Shown: positions 45,111-61,200, numbered from the stretch's first letter. The stretch is DNA of 64,000 nucleotides from Siphonodentalium dalli (GCA_032622095.1 CP136061.1:92731845-92795844); one strand, 5' to 3'. The notes: generated by a model not told the origin, from the letters alone. Numbers and translations: made by a program.

Positions 45111-48100
45111 TTGTTCATATGCAAACGTAATCAGTGCATGAATAGTGTATTGTCCTCAATGTGTATGATGATTGCGTAAACAACAGCATGCTCGTGTTAC
45201 AGGGGTTTTGCTTCTGTTTACATAACACAACGCAATCATATTGGTTAATCACACAAACATTATATAAACGCTCTTCTTTATTTCCAGATAAGAAAAATAG
45301 TAACAAACAACGCTCTTTATGCTTACCATATCCGGATCTATACAAAAGTCAGGAAACGTAACGGTTTTTTCCTTTTGTTTGCACAACAAAGTGAAAACAA
45401 TTGACAATAACATACTGTTTATGCCATATTTCTGTATGATATAACAACAACTTCTGCCTATATTTTACTATTTCTGTTTATGACGGTTTTTGGCGGAGAT
45501 GAATATTTTAACAGCATACCCACCGCCAACACCGCCCGTATCTTTAATATGAGCAATAAAAGATGTTTTTTATTAATACCAAATGCTCTCACCTTACCCA
45601 GAAGCTGCACGTTGCATGGGAAATGATATATTGAGATGTCTCCCTAAGGTAGGATTATTTCAAGAGTCTCCCGAATGTCGTTTCATGTTGTTAGGTATAT
45701 GTATATCATTACATGGTATTGGTTATAATAATTAAAGGCACGGGCGGCGTTCGTTGCAGAACTATTCATATGTGATCAAATCGCCACCAACAGATTGAAT
45801 ATTAAAATATATATAGCTTTGTCGAGATGTCTCTCTAAGGTCGGATTATTTCAAGAGTCTCCGTAATGTCGTTAATTTTGTTAGCTATATGTATATGTAT
45901 ATCAGTACATGGCATTGGTTATAATAATTAAAGGCACGGGTGGCGTTCGTTGCAGAACTATTCATATGTGATCAAATCGCCACCAACAGATGGAATATTA
46001 AAATATATATAGCTTTGTCGAGATTTCTCCCTAAGGTCGGATTATTTCAAGAGTCTCCCTAATGTCGCTAATTTTGTAAGCTATATGTATATGTATATCA
46101 GTACATGGCATTGGTTATAATAATTAAATGCACGGGCGGTGTTCGTTGCAGAAATATTAATATTTGGTCAAATCGCCACCAACAGATGGAATATTAAAAT
46201 ATGTACAGTTTTGTTCATAAGCAAACGTAATCAGCGCATGAATAGTGTATTGTCCTCAATGTGTACGATGATTGCGTAAACAACAGCATGCTCGTGTTAC
46301 AGAAGTTTTGCTTCTGTTTACATAACACAACGCAATCATATTGGTTAATCACACAAACATTATATAAACGCTCTTCATTATTTCCATATAAGAAAAATAG
46401 TAACAAACAACGCTCTTTATGCTTACCATATCCGGATCTATACAAAAGTCAGGAAACGTAACGGTTTTTTCCTTTTGTTTGCAAAACAAAGTGAAAACAA
46501 TTGACAATAACATACTGTTTATGCCATATTTCTGTATGATATAACAACAAATTCTGCCTATATTTTACTATTTTTGTTTATTGCGGTTTTTGACGGAGAT
46601 GAATATTTTAACAGCATACCCACCGCCAACACCGCCCGTATCTTTAATATGAGCAATAAAAGATGTTTTTTTATTAATACCAAATGCTCTCACCATACCC
46701 AGAAGCTGCACGTTGCATTGAAAATGATATATTGAGATGTCTGCCTAAGGTCGGATTATTTCAAGAGTCTCCCGAATGTCGTTTCATGTTGTTAGGTATA
46801 TGTATATCATTACATGGTATTGGTTATAATAATTAAAGGCACGGGTGGCGTTCGTTGCAGAACTATTCATATGTGATCAAATTGCCACCAACAGATGGAA
46901 TATTAAAATATATATAGCTTTGTCGAGATGTCTCCCTAAGGTCGGATTATTTCAAGAGTCTCCGTAATGTCGTTAATTTTGTTAGCTATATGTATATGTA
47001 TATCAGTACATGGCATTGGTTATAATAATTAAAGGCACGGGTGGCGTTCGTTGCAGAACTATTCATATGTGATCAAATCGCCACCAACAGATGGAATATT
47101 AAAATATATATAGCTTTGTCGAGGTGTCTCCCTAAGGTCGGATTATTTCAAAAGTCTCCTTAATGTCGTTAATTTTGTAAGCTATATGTATATGTATATC
47201 AGTACATGGCATTGGTTATAATAATTAAATGCACGGGCGGTGTTCGTTGCAGAAATATTAATATTTGGTCAAATCGCCACCAACAGATGGAATATTAAAT
47301 TATGTACAGTTTTGTTCATATGCAAACGTAATCAGTGCATGAATAGTGTATTGTCCTCAATGTGTATGATGATTGCGTAAACAACAGCATGCTCGTGTTA
47401 CAGAAGTTTTGCTTCTGTTTACATAACACAACGCAATCATATTGGTTAATCACACAAACATTATATAAACGCTCTTCATTATTTCCAGATAAGAAAAATA
47501 GTAACAAACAACGCTCTTTATGCTTACCATATCCGGATCTATACAAAAGTCAGGAAACGTAACGGTTTTTTCCTTTTGTTTGCACAACAAAGTGAAACAA
47601 TTGACAATAACATACTGTTTATGCCATATTTCTGTATGATATAACAACAACTTCTGCCTATATTTTACTATTTCTGTTTATGGCGGTTTTTGGCGGAGAT
47701 GAATATTTTAACAGCATACCCACCGCCAACACCGCCCGTATCTTTAATATGAGCAATAAAAGATTTTTTTTATTAATACCAAATGCTCTCACCATACCCA
47801 GAAGCTGCACGTTGCATGGGAAATGATATATTGAGATGTCTCCCTAAGGTAGGATTATTTCAAGAGTCTCCCGAATGTCGTTTCATGTTGTTAGGTATAT
47901 GTATATCATTACATGGTATTGGTTATAATAATTAAAGGCACGGGCGGCGTTCGTTGCAGAACTATTCATATGTGATCAAATCGCCACCAACAGATTGAAT
48001 ATTAAAATATATATAGCTTTGTCGAGATGTCTCTCTAAGGTCGGATTATTTCAAGAGTCTCCGTAATGTCGTTAATTTTGTTAGCTATATGTATATGTAT

Positions 48101-51100
48101 ATCAGTACATGGCATTGGTTATAATAATTAAAGGCACGGGTGGCGTTCGTTGCACAACTATTCATATGTGATCAAATCGCCACCAACAGATGGAATATTA
48201 AAATATATATAGCTTTGTCGAGATGTCTCCCTAAGGTCGGATTATTTCAAGAGTCTCCCTAATGTCGCTAATTTTGTAAGCTATATGTATATGTATATCA
48301 GTACATGGCATTGGTTATAATAATTAAATGCACGGGCGGTGTTCGTTGCAGAAATATTAATATTTGGTCAAATCGCCACCAACAGATGGAATATTAAAAT
48401 ATGTACAGTTTTGTTCATATGCAAACGTAATCAGCGCATGAATAGTGTATTGTCCTCAATGTGTACGATGATTGCGCAAACAACAGCATGCTCGTGTTAC
48501 AGAAGTTTTGCTTCTGTTTACATAACACAACGCAATCATATTGGTTAATCACACAAACATTATATAAACGCTCTTCATTATTTCCATATAAGAAAAATAG
48601 TAACAAACAACGCTCTTTATGCTTACCATATCCGGATCTATACAAAAGTCAGGAAACGTAACGGTTTTTTCCTTTTGTTTGCAAAACAAAGTGAAAACAA
48701 TTGACAATAACATACTGTTTATGCCATATTTCTGTATGATATAACAACAAATTCTGCCTATATTTTACTATTTCTGTTTATGGCGGTTTTTGACGGAGAT
48801 GAATATTTTAACAGCATACCCACCGCCAACACCGCCCGTATCTTTAATATGAGCAATAAAAGATGTTTTTTTTATTAATACCAAATGCTCTCACCATACC
48901 CAGAAGCTGCACGTTGCATTGAAAATGATATATTGAGATGTCTGCCTAAGGTCGGATTATTTCAAGAGTCTCCCGAATGTCGTTTCATGTTGTTAGGTAT
49001 ATGTATATCATTACATGGTATTGGTTATAATAATTAAAGGCACGGGTGGCGTTCGTTGCAGAACTATTCATATGTGATCAAATCGCCACCAACAGATTGA
49101 ATATTAAAATATATATAGCTTTGTCGGGATGTCTCCCTAAGGTCGGATTATTTCAAGAGTCTCCGTAATGTCGTTAATTTTGTTAGCTATATGTATATCA
49201 GTACATGGCATTGGTTATAATAATTAAAGGCACGGGTGGCGTTCGTTGCAGAACTATTCATATGTGATCAAATCGCCACCAACAGATGGAATATTAAAAT
49301 ATATATAGCTTTGTCGAGGTGTCTCCCTAAGGTCGGATTATTTCAAGAGTCTCCCTAATGTCGTTAATTTTGTAAGCTATATGTATATGTATATCAGTAC
49401 ATGGCATTGGTTATAATAATTAAATGCACGGGCGGTGTTCGTTGCAGAAATATTAATATTTGGTCAAATCGCCACCAACAGATGGAATATTAAATTATGT
49501 ACAGTTTTGTTCATATGCAAACGTAATCAGCGCATGAATAGTGTAATATTGTCCTCAATGTGTACGATGATTGCGTAAACAACAGCATGCTCGTGTTACA
49601 GAAGTTTTGCTTCTGTTTACATAACACAACGCAATCATAATGGTTAATCACACAAACATTATATAAACGCTCTTCATTATTTCCAGATAAGAAAAATAGT
49701 AACAAACAACGCTCTTTATGCTTACCATATCCGGATCTATACAAAAGTCAGGAAACGTAACGGTTTTTTTCCTTTTGTTTGCACAACAAAGTGAAACAAT
49801 TGACAATAACATACTGTTTATGCCATATTTCTGTATGATATAACAACAACTTCTGCCTATATTTTACTATTTCTGTTTATGGCGGTTTTTGGCGGAGATG
49901 AATATTTTAACAGCATACCCACCGCCAACACCGCCCGTATCTTTAATATGAGCAATAAAAGATTTTTTTTATTAATACCAAATGCTCTCACCATACCCAG
50001 AAGCTGCACGTTGCATGGGAAATGATATATTGAGATGTCTCCCTAAGGTAGGATTATTTCAAGAGTCTCCCGAATGTCGTTTCATGTTGTTAGGTATATG
50101 TATATCATTACATGGTATTGGTTATAATAATTAAAGGCACGGGCGGCGTTCGTTGCAGAACTATTCATATGTGATCAAATCGCCACCAACAGATTGAATA
50201 TTAAAATATATATAGCTTTGTCGAGATGTCTCTCTAAGGTCGGATTATTTCAAGAGTCTCCGTAATGTCGTTAATTTTGTTAGCTATATGTATATGTATA
50301 TCAGTACATGGCATTGGTTATAATAATTAAAGGCACGGGTGGCGTTCGTTGCACAACTATTCATATGTGATCAAATCGCCACCAACAGATGGAATATTAA
50401 AATATATATAGCTTTGTCGAGATGTCTCCCTAAGGTCGGATTATTTCAAGAGTCTCCCTAATGTCGCTAATTTTGTAAGCTATATGTATATGTATATCAG
50501 TACATGGCATTGGTTATAATAATTAAATGCACGGGCGGTGTTCGTTGCAGAAATATTAATATTTGGTCAAATCGCCACCAACAGATGGAATATTAAAATA
50601 TGTACAGTTTTGTTCATATGCAAACGTAATCAGCGCATGAATAGTGTATTGTCCTCAATGTGTACGATGATTGCGCAAACAACAGCATGCTCGTGTTACA
50701 GAAGTTTTGCTTCTGTTTACATAACACAACGCAATCATATTGGTTAATCACACAAACATTATATAAACGCTCTTCATTATTTCCATATAAGAAAAATAGT
50801 AACAAACAACGCTCTTTATGCTTACCATATCCGGATCTATACAAAAGTCAGGAAACGTAACGGTTTTTTCCTTTTGTTTGCAAAACAAAGTGAAAACAAT
50901 TGACAATAACATACTGTTTATGCCATATTTCTGTATGATATAACAACAACTTCTGCCTATATTTTACTATTTCTGTTTATGGCGGTTTTTGGCGGAGATG
51001 AATATTTTAACAGCATACCCACCGCCAACACCGCCCGTATCTTTAATATGAGCAATAAAAGATTTTTTTTATTAATACCAAATGCTCTCACCATACCCAG

Positions 51101-53820
51101 AAGCTGCACGTTGCATGGGAAATGATATATTGAGATGTCTCCCTAAGGTAGGATTATTTCAAGAGTCTCCCGAATGTCGTTTCATGTTGTTAGGTATATG
51201 TATATCATTACATGGTATTGGTTATAATAATTAAAGGCACGGGCGGCGTTCGTTGCAGAACTATTCATATGTGATCAAATCGCCACCAACAGATTGAATA
51301 TTAAAATATATATAGCTTTGTCGAGATGTCTCTCTAAGGTCGGATTATTTCAAGAGTCTCCGTAATGTCGTTAATTTTGTTAGCTATATGTATATGTATA
51401 TCAGTACATGGCATTGGTTATAATAATTAAAGGCACGGGTGGCGTTCGTTGCACAACTATTCATATGTGATCAAATCGCCACCAACAGATGGAATATTAA
51501 AATATATATAGCTTTGTCGAGATGTCTCCCTAAGGTCGGATTATTTCAAGAGTCTCCCTAATGTCGCTAATTTTGTAAGCTATATGTATATGTATATCAG
51601 TACATGGCATTGGTTATAATAATTAAATGCACGGGCGGTGTTCGTTGCAGAAATATTAATATTTGGTCAAATCGCCACCAACAGATGGAATATTAAAATA
51701 TGTACAGTTTTGTTCATATGCAAACGTAATCAGCGCATGAATAGTGTATTGTCCTCAATGTGTACGATGATTGCGCAAACAACAGCATGCTCGTGTTACA
51801 GAAGTTTTGCTTCTGTTTACATAACACAACGCAATCATATTGGTTAATCACACAAACATTATATAAACGCTCTTCATTATTTCCATATAAGAAAAATAGT
51901 AACAAACAACGCTCTTTATGCTTACCATATCCGGATCTATACAAAAGTCAGGAAACGTAACGGTTTTTTCCTTTTGTTTGCAAAACAAAGTGAAAACAAT
52001 TGACAATAACATACTGTTTATGCCATATTTCTGTATGATATAACAACAAATTCTGCCTATATTTTACTATTTCTGTTTATGGCGGTTTTTGACGGAGATG
52101 AATATTTTAACAGCATACCCACCGCCAACACCGCCCGTATCTTTAATATGAGCAATAAAAGATGTTTTTTTTATTAATACCAAATGCTCTCACCATACCC
52201 AGAAGCTGCACGTTGCATTGAAAATGATATATTGAGATGTCTGCCTAAGGTCGGATTATTTCAAGAGTCTCCCGAATGTCGTTTCATGTTGTTAGGTATA
52301 TGTATATCATTACATGGTATTGGTTATAATAATTAAAGGCACGGGTGGCGTTCGTTGCAGAACTATTCATATGTGATCAAATCGCCACCAACAGATTGAA
52401 TATTAAAATATATATAGCTTTGTCGAGATGTCTCCCTAAGGTCGGATTATTTCAAGAGTCTCCGTAATGTCGTTAATTTTGTTAGCTATATGTATATCAG
52501 TACATGGCATTGGTTATAATAATTAAAGGCACGGGTGGCGTTCGTTGCAGAACTATTCATATGTGATCAAATCGCCACCAACAGATGGAATATTAAAATA
52601 TATATAGCTTTGTCGAGGTGTCTCCCTAAGGTCGGATTATTTCAAGAGTCTCCCTAATGTCGTTAATTTTGTAAGCTATATGTATATGTATATCAGTACA
52701 TGGCATTGGTTATAATAATTAAATGCACGGGCGGTGTTCGTTGCAGAAATATTAATATTTGGTCAAATCGCCACCAACAGATGGAATATTAAATTATGTA
52801 CAGTTTTGTTCATATGCAAACGTAATCAGCGCATGAATAGTGTATTGTCCTCAATGTGTACGATGATTGCGTAAACAACAGCATGCTCGTGTTACAGAAG
52901 TTTTGCTTCTGTTTACATAACACAACGCAATCATAATGGTTAATCACACAAACATTATATAAACGCTCTTCATTATTTCCAGATAAGAAAAATAGTAACA
53001 AACAACGCTCTTTATGCTTACCATATCCGGATCTATACAAAAGTCAGGAAACGTAACGGTTTTTTCCTTTTGTTTGCACAACAAAGTGAAAACAATTGAC
53101 AATAACATACTGTTTATGCCATATCTCTGTATGATATAACAACAAATTCTGCCTATATTTTACTATTTCTGTTTATGGCGGTTTTTGACGGAGATGAATA
53201 TTTTAACAGCATACCCACCGCCAGCACCGCCCGTATCTTTAATATGAGCAATAAAAGATGTTTTTTTTATTAATACCAAATGCTCTCACCATACCCAGAA
53301 GCTGCACGTTGCATTGAAAATGATATATTGAGATGTCTGCCTAAGGTCGGATTATTTCAAGAGTCTCCCGAATGTCGTTTCATGTTGTTAGGTATATGTA
53401 TATCATTACATGGTATTGGTTATAATAATTAAAGGCACGGGCGGCGTTCGTTGCAGAACTATTCATATGTGATCAAATCGCCACCAACAGATTGAATATT
53501 AAAATATATATAGCTTTGTCGAGATGTCTCCCTAAGGTCGGATTATTTCAAGAGTCTCCCTAATGTCGCTAATTTTGTAAGCTATATGTATATGTATATC
53601 AGTACATGGCATTGGTTACAATAATTAAAGGCACGGGTGGCGTTCGTTGCAGAACTATTCATATGTGATCAAATCGCCACCAACAGATGGAATATTAAAA
53701 TATATATAGCTTTGTCGAGGTGTCTCCCTAAGGTCGGATTATTTCAAGAGTCTCCCTAATGTCGTTAATTTTGTAAGCTATATGTATATGTATATCAGTA
53801 CATGGCATTGGTTATAATAA

Positions 53821-56023
53821 TTAAATGCACGGGCGGTGTTCGTTGCAGAAATATTAATATTTGGTCAAATCGGCACCAACAGATGGAATATTAAATTATG
53901 TACAGTTTTGTTCATATGCAAACGTAATCAGCGCATGAATAGTGTATTGTCCTCAATGTGTACGATGATTGCGTAAACAACAGCATGCTCGTGTTACAGA
54001 AGTTTTGCTTCTGTTTACATAACACAACGCAATCATAATGGTTAATCACACAAACATTATATAAACGCTCTTCATTATTTCCAGATAAGAAAAATAGTAA
54101 CAAACAACGCTCTTTATGCTTACCATATCCGGATCTATACAAAAGTCAGGAAACGTAACGGTTTTTTCCTTTTGTTTGCACAACAAAGTGAAAACAATTG
54201 ACAATAACATACTGTTTATGCCATATCTCTGTATGATATAACAACAAATTCTGCCTATATTTTTCTATTTCTGTTTATGGCGGTTTTTGACGGAGATGAA
54301 TATTTTAACAGCATACCCACCGCCAGCACCGCCCGTATCTTTAATATGAGCAATAAAAGATGTTTTTTTTATTAATACCAAATGCTCTCACCATACCCAG
54401 AAGCTGCACGTTGCATTAAAAATGATATATTGAGATGTCTGCCTAAGGTCGGATTATTTCAAGAGTCTCCCGAATGTCGTTTCATGTTGTTAGGTATATG
54501 TATATCATTACATGGTATTGGTTATAATAATTAAAGGCACGGGCGGCGTTCGTTGCAGAACTATTCATATGTGATCAAATCGCCACCAACAGATTGAATA
54601 TTAAAATATATATAGCTTTGTCGAGATGTCTCCCTAAGGTCGGATTATTTCAAGAGTCTCCCTAATGTCGCTAATTTTGTAAGCTATATGTATATGTATA
54701 TCAGTACATGGCATTGGTTATAATAATTAAAGGCACGGGTGGCGTTCGTTGCAGAACTATTCATATGTGATCAAATCGCCACCAACAGATGGAATATTAA
54801 AATATATATAGCTTTGTCGAGGTGTCTCCCTAAGGTCGGATTATTTCAAGAGTCTCCCTAATGTCGCTAATTTTGTAAGCTATATGTATATGTATATCAG
54901 TACATGGCATTGGTTATAATAATTAAATGCACGGGCGGTGTTCGTTGCAGAAATATTAATATTTGGTCAAATCGCCACCAACAGATGGAATATTAAAATA
55001 TGTACAGTTTTGTTCATAAGCAAACGTAATCAGCGCATGAATAGTGTATTGTCCTCAATGTGTACGATGATTGCGTAAACAACAGCATGCTCGTGTTACA
55101 GAAGTTTTGCTTCTGTTTACATAACACAACGCAATCATATTGGTTAATCACACAAACATTATATAAACGCTCTTCATTATTTCCATATAAGAAAAATAGT
55201 AACAAAAACGCTCTTTATGCTTACCATATCCGGATCTATACAAAAGTCAGGAAACGTAACGGTTTTTTCCTTTTGTTTGCAAAACAAAGTGAAAACAATT
55301 GACAATAACATACTGTTTATGCCATATTTCTGTATGACATAACAACAAATTCTGCCTATATTTTACTATTTCTGTGTATTGCGGTTTTTGACGGAGATGA
55401 ATATTTTAACAGCATACCCACCGCCAACACCGCCCGTATCTTTAATATGAGCAATAAAAGATGTTTTTTTTATTAATACCAAATGATCTCACCATACCCA
55501 GAAGCTGCACGTTGCATTGAAAATGATATATTGAGATGTCTGCCTAAGGTCGGATTATTTCAAGAGTCTCCCGAATGTCGTTTCATGTTGTTAGGTATAT
55601 GTATATCATTACATGGTATTGGTTATAATAATTAAAGGCACGGGCGGCGTTCGTTGCAGAACTATTCATATGTGATCAAATCGCCACCAACAGATTGAAT
55701 ATTAAAATATATATAGCTTTGTCGAGATGTCTCCCTAAGGTCGGATTATTTCAAGAGTCTCCCTAATGTCGCTAATTTTGTAAGCTATATGTATATGTAT
55801 ATCAGTACATGGCATTGGTTACAATAATTAAAGGCACGGGTGGCGTTCGTTGCAGAACTATTCATATGTGATCAAATCGCCACCAACAGATGGAATATTA
55901 AAATATATATAGCTTTGTCGAGGTGTCTCCCTAAGGTCGGATTATTTCAAGAGTCTCCCTAATGTCGTTAATTTTGTAAGCTATATGTATATGTATATCA
56001 GTACATGGCATTGGTTATAATAA
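53821..56023 (+). repeat. 2,203-bp satellite dimer, copy A
   Basis: A two-unit block whose private variants recur 2,203 bp later: CAAATCGGCACC (53,871 and 56,074), ATTTTTCTATTTC (54,258 and 56,461), GTAACAAAAACGCTC (near 55,199 and 57,402), CTGTGTATTGCGG (near 55,372 and 57,575) and AAATGATCTCACC (near 55,482 and 57,685). Confidence 0.85.
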
Positions 56024-58226
56024 TTAAATGCACGGGCGGTGTTCGTTGCAGAAATATTAATATTTGGTCAAATCGGCACCAACAGATGGAATATTAAATT
56101 ATGTACAGTTTTGTTCATATGCAAACGTAATCAGCGCATGAATAGTGTATTGTCCTCAATGTGTACGATGATTGCGTAAACAACAGCATGCTCGTGTTAC
56201 AGAAGTTTTGCTTCTGTTTACATAACACAACGCAATCATAATGGTTAATCACACAAACATTATATAAACGCTCTTCATTATTTCCAGATAAGAAAAATAG
56301 TAACAAACAACGCTCTTTATGCTTACCATATCCGGATCTATACAAAAGTCAGGAAACGTAACGGTTTTTTCCTTTTGTTTGCACAACAAAGTGAAAACAA
56401 TTGACAATAACATACTGTTTATGCCATATCTCTGTATGATATAACAACAAATTCTGCCTATATTTTTCTATTTCTGTTTATGGCGGTTTTTGACGGAGAT
56501 GAATATTTTAACAGCATACCCACCGCCAGCACCGCCCGTATCTTTAATATGAGCAATAAAAGATGTTTTTTTTATTAATACCAAATGCTCTCACCATACC
56601 CAGAAGCTGCACGTTGCATTAAAAATGATATATTGAGATGTCTGCCTAAGGTCGGATTATTTCAAGAGTCTCCCGAATGTCGTTTCATGTTGTTAGGTAT
56701 ATGTATATCATTACATGGTATTGGTTATAATAATTAAAGGCACGGGCGGCGTTCGTTGCAGAACTATTCATATGTGATCAAATCGCCACCAACAGATTGA
56801 ATATTAAAATATATATAGCTTTGTCGAGATGTCTCCCTAAGGTCGGATTATTTCAAGAGTCTCCCTAATGTCGCTAATTTTGTAAGCTATATGTATATGT
56901 ATATCAGTACATGGCATTGGTTATAATAATTAAAGGCACGGGTGGCGTTCGTTGCAGAACTATTCATATGTGATCAAATCGCCACCAACAGATGGAATAT
57001 TAAAATATATATAGCTTTGTCGAGGTGTCTCCCTAAGGTCGGATTATTTCAAGAGTCTCCCTAATGTCGCTAATTTTGTAAGCTATATGTATATGTATAT
57101 CAGTACATGGCATTGGTTATAATAATTAAATGCACGGGCGGTGTTCGTTGCAGAAATATTAATATTTGGTCAAATCGCCACCAACAGATGGAATATTAAA
57201 ATATGTACAGTTTTGTTCATAAGCAAACGTAATCAGCGCATGAATAGTGTATTGTCCTCAATGTGTACGATGATTGCGTAAACAACAGCATGCTCGTGTT
57301 ACAGAAGTTTTGCTTCTGTTTACATAACACAACGCAATCATATTGGTTAATCACACAAACATTATATAAACGCTCTTCATTATTTCCATATAAGAAAAAT
57401 AGTAACAAAAACGCTCTTTATGCTTACCATATCCGGATCTATACAAAAGTCAGGAAACGTAACGGTTTTTTCCTTTTGTTTGCAAAACAAAGTGAAAACA
57501 ATTGACAATAACATACTGTTTATGCCATATTTCTGTATGACATAACAACAAATTCTGCCTATATTTTACTATTTCTGTGTATTGCGGTTTTTGACGGAGA
57601 TGAATATTTTAACAGCATACCCACCGCCAACACCGCCCGTATCTTTAATATGAGCAATAAAAGATGTTTTTTTTATTAATACCAAATGATCTCACCATAC
57701 CCAGAAGCTGCACGTTGCATTGAAAATGATATATTGAGATGTCTGCCTAAGGTCGGATTATTTCAAGAGTCTCCCGAATGTCGTTTCATGTTGTTAGGTA
57801 TATGTATATCATTACATGGTATTGGTTATAATAATTAAAGGCACGGGCGGCGTTCGTTGCAGAACTATTCATATGTGATCAAATCGCCACCAACAGATTG
57901 AATATTAAAATATATATAGCTTTGTCGAGATGTCTCCCTAAGGTCGGATTATTTCAAGAGTCTCCCTAATGTCGCTAATTTTGTAAGCTATATGTATATG
58001 TATATCAGTACATGGCATTGGTTATAATAATTAAAGGCACGGGTGGCGTTCGTTGCAGAACTATTCATATGTGATCAAATCGCCACCAACAGATGGAATA
58101 TTAAAATATATATAGCTTTGTCGAGGTGTCTCCCTAAGGTCGGATTATTTCAAGAGTCTCCCTAATGTCGCTAATTTTGTAAGCTATATGTATATGTATA
58201 TCAGTACATGGCATTGGTTATAATAA
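56024..58226 (+). repeat. 2,203-bp satellite dimer, copy B
   Basis: Direct neighbour of the block at 53,821, sharing all of its diagnostic variants in the same order. The two read as almost identical, indicating a recent duplication. Confidence 0.85.
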
Positions 58227-61200
58227 TTAAATGCACGGGCGGTGTTCGTTGCAGAAATATTAATATTTGGTCAAATCGCCACCAACAGATGGAATATTAA
58301 AATATGTACAGTTTTGTTCATAAGCAAACGTAATCAGCGCATGAATAGTGTATTGTCCTCAATGTGTACGATGATTGCGTAAACAACAGCATGCTCGTGT
58401 TACAGAAGTTTTGCTTCTGTTTACATAACACAACGCAATCATAATGGTTAATCACACAAACATTATATAAACGCTCTTCATTATTTCCAGATAAGAAAAA
58501 TAGTAACAAACAACGCTCTTTATGCTTACCATATCCGGATCTATACAAAAGTCAGGAAACGTAACGGTTTTTTCCTTTTGTTTGCACAACAAAGTGAAAA
58601 CAATTGACAATAACATACTGTTTATGCCATATCTCTGTATGATATAACAACAAATTCTGCCTATATTTTACTATTTCTGTTTATGGCGGTTTTTGACGGA
58701 GATGAATATTTTAACAGCATACCCACCGCCAGCACCGCCCGTATCTTTAATATGAGCAATAAAAGATGTTTTTTTTATTAATACCAAATGCTCTCACCAT
58801 ACCCAGAAGCTGCACGTTGCATTAAAAATGATATATTGATATGTCTGCCTAAGGTCGGATTATTTCAAGAGTCTCCCGAATGTCGTTTCATGTTGTTAGG
58901 TATATGTATATCATTACATGGTATCGGTTATAATAATTAAAGGCACGGGCGGCGTTCGTTGCAGAACTATTCATATGTGATCAAATCGCCACCAACAGAT
59001 TGATTATTAAAATATATATAGCTTTGTCGAGATGTCTCCCTAAGGTCGGATTATTTCAAGAGTCTCCCTAATGTCGCTAATTTTGTAAGCTATATGTATA
59101 TGTATATCAGTACATGGCATTGGTTATAATAATTAAAGGCACGGGTGGCGTTCGTTGCAGAACTATTCATATGTGATCAAATCGCCACCAACAGATGGAA
59201 TATTAAAATATATATAGCTTTGTCGAGGTGTCTCCCTAAGGTCGGATTATTTCAAGAGTCTCCCTAATGTCGCTAATTTTGTAAGCTATATGTATATGTA
59301 TATCAGTACATGGCATTGGTTATAATAATTAAATGCACGGGCGGTGTTCGTTGCAGAAATATTAATATTTGGTCAAATCGCCACCAACAGATGGAATATT
59401 AAAATATGTACAGTTTTGTTCATAAGCAAACGTAATCAGCGCATGAATAGTGTATTGTCCTCAATGTGTACGATGATTGCGTAAACAACAGCATGCTCGT
59501 GTTACAGAAGTTTTGCTTCTGTTTACATAACACAACGCAATCATATTGGTTAATCACACAAACATTATATAAACGCTCTTCATTATTTCCAAATAAGAAA
59601 AATAGTAACAAACAACGCTCTTTATGCTTACCATATCCGGATCTATACAAAAGTCAGGAAACGTAACGGTTTTTTCCTTTTGTTTGCAAAACAAAGTGAA
59701 AACAATTGACAATAACATACTGTTTATGCCATATTTCTGTATGACATAACAACAAATTCTGCCTATATTTTACTATTTCTGTTTATTGCGGTTTTTGACG
59801 GAGATGAATATTTTAACAGCATACCCACCGCCAACACCGCCCGTATCTTTAATATGAGCAATAAAAGATGTTTTTTTTATTAATACCAAATGCTCTCACC
59901 ATACCCAGAAGCTGCACGTTGCATTGAAAATGATATATTGAGATGTCTGCCTAAGGTCGGATTATTTCAAGAGTCTCCCGAATGTCGTTTCATGTTGTTA
60001 GGTATATGTATATCATTACATGGTATTGGTTATAATAATTAAAGGCACGGGCGGCGTTCGTTGCAGAACTATTCATATGTGATCAAATCGCCACCAACAG
60101 ATTGAATATTAAAATATATATAGCTTTGTCGAGATGTCTCCCTAAGGTCGGATTATTTCAAGAGTCTCCCTAATGTCGCTAATTTTGTAAGCTATATGTA
60201 TATGTATATCAGTACATGGCATTGGTTATAATAATTAAAGGCACGGGTGGCGTTCGTTGCAGAACTATTCATATGTGATCAAATCGCCACCAACAGATGG
60301 AATATTAAAATAAATATAGCTTTGTCGAGGTGTCTCCCTAAGGTCGGATTATTTCAAGAGTCTCCCTAATGTCGCTAATTTTGTAAGCTATATGTATATG
60401 TATATCAGTACATGGCATTGGTTATAATAATTAAATGCACGGGCGGTGTTCGTTGCAGAAATATTAATATTTGGTCAAATCGCCACCAACAGATGGAATA
60501 TTAAAATATGTACAGTTTTGTTCATAAGCAAACGTAATCAGCGCATGAATAGTGTATTGTCCCCAATGTGTACGATGATTGCGTAAACAACAGCATGCTC
60601 GTGTTACAGAAGTTTTGTTTACATAACACAACGCAATCATATTGGTTAATCACACAAACATTATATAAACGCTCTTCATTATTTCCATATAAGAAAAATA
60701 GTAACAAACAACGCTCTTTATGCTTACCATATCCGGATCTATACAAAAGTCAGGAAACGTAACGGTTTTTTCCTTTTGTTTGCAAAACAAAGTGAAAACA
60801 ATTGACAATAACATACTGTTTATGCCATATTTCTGTATGATATAACAACAAATTCTGCCTATATTTTACTATTTCTGTTTATTGCGGTTTTTGACGGAGA
60901 TGAATATTTTAACAGCATACCCACCGCCAACACCGCCCGTATCTTTAATATGAGCAATAAAAGATGTTTTTTTTATTAATACCAAATGCTCTCACCATAC
61001 CCAGAAGCTGCACGTTGCATTGAAAATGATATATTGAGATGTCTGCCTAAGGTCGGATTATTTCAAGAGTCTCCCGAATGTCGTTTCATGTTGTTAGGTA
61101 TATGTATATCATTACATGGTATTTGTTATAATAATTAAAGGCACGGGTGGCGTTCGTTGCAGAACTATTCATATGTGATCAAATCGCCACCAACAGATGG

